Positions 63,095 to 64,000 of a stretch of 64,000 nt of DNA are shown piece after piece. The position numbers were made by a program, and so were the translations under genes. The notes beneath the pieces are model-generated. The model was not told where the DNA came from, did no database searches, and worked only from the letters and a program-made list of their open reading frames with translations. Origin of the DNA: Neocallimastix lanati (nom. inval.). Its lineage: Eukaryota > Neocallimastigomycota > Neocallimastigomycetes > Neocallimastigales > Neocallimastigaceae. Within the stretch, counting starts at the first letter, position 1, and each line of letters opens with the position of its first letter. The stretch lies in the NCBI GenBank assembly GCA_016946835.1, contig JACVTC010000058.1, forward strand, positions 990,348 to 1,054,347, read 5' to 3'.

Positions 63095-63225
63095 TTTGAA
63101 ATTCACATGGCCAATTGAACATTTATGTTCAAGTGAATTTCAAATACTTCTTGAGTACTCTTTTGAATAAACTAATATCAAAAATATTAGTATTCTTGAA
63201 TTCGCCTGGAATGCGAATTCTTGGA
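63095..63225 (+). promoter_or_regulatory. Three-hairpin cluster and purine tract before the Gypsy-D 3' LTR
   Basis: Inverted repeats in order: TTTGAAATTCAC with GTGAATTTCAAA (12 bp, enclosing TTGAACAT/ATGTTCAA), ACTAATAT with ATATTAGT (8 bp), and GAATTCGC with GCGAATTC (8 bp). They are followed by a purine-rich GGAGAGAG next to the LTR, which probably primes plus-strand synthesis. Confidence 0.65.
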
Positions 63226-63233
63226 GAGAGCGT

Positions 63234-63884
63234 TGTCAAGGATTTGATACAAATTAATTTATATTTAATACCACAAAAATAACAATTTAATTATAAATAT
63301 AATTTGTACTCCTTAAATCCTTGTACCGTTCATAACCAAATTAATATTGTATTACATATTAATTAATATTATCCCTTTTATACATTATTGAACCCCTAAT
63401 ATATTAATTGATTAATATTGTATGACATATTAATTAACATTATCCCTTTTTATATTAATTAATATAGTTGAATATTATTTATAAAAATTGTTTTTTATTA
63501 ATTATATTATTTTATATATTTTTATTATCTTATATTATATATGTATTATTCTATTACTTTATATATTAAAATTATATTTTATATTGTTATCTTTAAATTA
63601 GTATTTATTAAAATATATTATTAAATATTTTATATTGTTTTTCAAAATATAAAAGAACTAAAAAATATTCTTTTTTAAATCTTTGTAAGATTATTATTTA
63701 CAAATAATCTGATAACTTTATAATAAAACATATTAAATAAAAATATAGTTAATTAAAAGTTTAATAATAAAATAATATTTTATATTTGAATAAATCAATT
63801 TATAAAAATAAAATAATATCAAAAGGTTATTAGATTAAAGGCTTCCAACCAAGTTTACCCTTTAATCTAAGTACCAACTTAACA
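63234..63884 (+). repeat. Gypsy-D 3' LTR
   Basis: 651 bp, same limits as the 5' LTR (TGTCAAGG...CTTAACA) and followed by AATAA and the resumed satellite. Confidence 0.95.
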
Positions 63885-63957
63885 AATAAAATAAAATAAA
63901 TAGTAGAAATATGAATATAAAGTACAGATTTAATAAAATAAAATAAAATAAAATAAA
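63885..63957. repeat. (AAAAT)n satellite, right part
   Basis: Continuation of the 56646-57557 array beyond Gypsy-D, with one spacer copy (AATAGTAGAAATATGAATAT...). Confidence 0.9.
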
Positions 63958-64000
63958 GCCATGTTGGTCCAGTCGGTTAGGACGATACAGGTCACTGTAG
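63958..64000 (+). tRNA. Partial tRNA-like sequence (cut by window end)
   Basis: GCCATGTTGG continues into a good Pol III A box (TGGTCCAGTCGG) and a D arm with GTCC/GGAC stem and GGTTA loop. It resembles the first half of Asp/Glu-type tRNAs. The anticodon region (ATACAGGTCACTGTAG) does not fold into a normal 7-nt loop with U33 as far as it is visible, and a Tyr-like CTGTAG reading with intron is also possible. It may be a real tRNA, a tRNA pseudogene or the head of a tRNA-derived SINE. Confidence 0.4.

Larger units (their letters stand above)
57558..63884 (+). mobile_element. Gypsy-D chromovirus, complete and young
   Basis: 6327 bp inserted in the AAAAT satellite, flanked by AATAA on both sides (57553-57557 and 63885-63889; the satellite makes this duplication ambiguous). 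The two 651-bp LTRs differ at only about two positions by eye (near 57734/63425 and 58183/63849). Order: 5' LTR, self-primer site, gag, -1 frameshift site, pol, three hairpins, purine tract, 3' LTR. All enzymatic motifs are intact. Confidence 0.93.

Overview
This window is eukaryotic, very AT-rich DNA with short GT-AG introns, long Asn (AAT) runs in proteins, (TTTTA)n satellites and many LTR retrotransposons of the chromovirus type. That combination, with a CRIPT homologue, an acidic ribosomal P protein, a RING-CH ligase and an IQ/Dbl-type RhoGEF, fits an early-diverging fungus; an anaerobic gut fungus (Neocallimastigomycota) is my best inference, not something the sequence proves.

Host genes lie at two places. 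The left block (1-8 kb) has a possible structured RNA followed by a T-run (about 345-499), a four-exon CRIPT gene (969-1717, +), a two-exon PH-domain protein (2488-4343, -), a two-exon membrane RING-CH protein (5512-6633, +) and a ribosomal protein P2 gene whose ATG is split by an intron (7268-7870, +). The right block is one large 12-exon gene (47215-54959, +) for a roughly 1945-residue IQ-DH-PH RhoGEF with Asn-rich linkers and a terminal coiled coil.

Everything else is mobile or repetitive. A dead MULE-type DNA transposon (about 8.6-11.6 kb) is followed by a TTTTA satellite (11.65-12.9 kb). From 13013 to 44349 there is one Ty1/copia element (minus strand, 243-bp LTRs, ATATA target duplication) whose integrase is split by a 26-kb nest. 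Its occupant, Gypsy-A (minus strand, 703-bp LTRs, GTAGT duplication), is itself invaded by Gypsy-B (plus strand, about 770-bp LTRs, GATCC duplication), and a block of about 8.4 kb (Gypsy-B body + Gypsy-A gag + Gypsy-A LTR) is present twice, apparently identical, at 20.87-29.24 kb and 33.65-42.02 kb. A LINE relic (about 55.85-56.64 kb) abuts a second, inverted copy of the satellite. A young Gypsy-D (57558-63884) sits inside that satellite, and a tRNA-like sequence is cut by the window end.

The most interesting signals concern retroelement expression. Gypsy-A, -B and -D each carry, directly after the 5' LTR, a 10-11 nt sequence complementary to a site inside the LTR lying 36-37 nt after a TATA box: the arrangement expected for Tf1/sushi-type self-primed reverse transcription. 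Gypsy-B keeps a stretch of 843 nt with no ATG before its first gag-pol ATG. Gypsy-D has a textbook -1 frameshift site (A AAA AAC, gag stop, 8-nt spacer, 7-bp hairpin). The copia element appears to be primed by an internal fragment of tRNA-Lys(CUU). All comparisons were made by eye; no alignments, database searches or folding programs were run.
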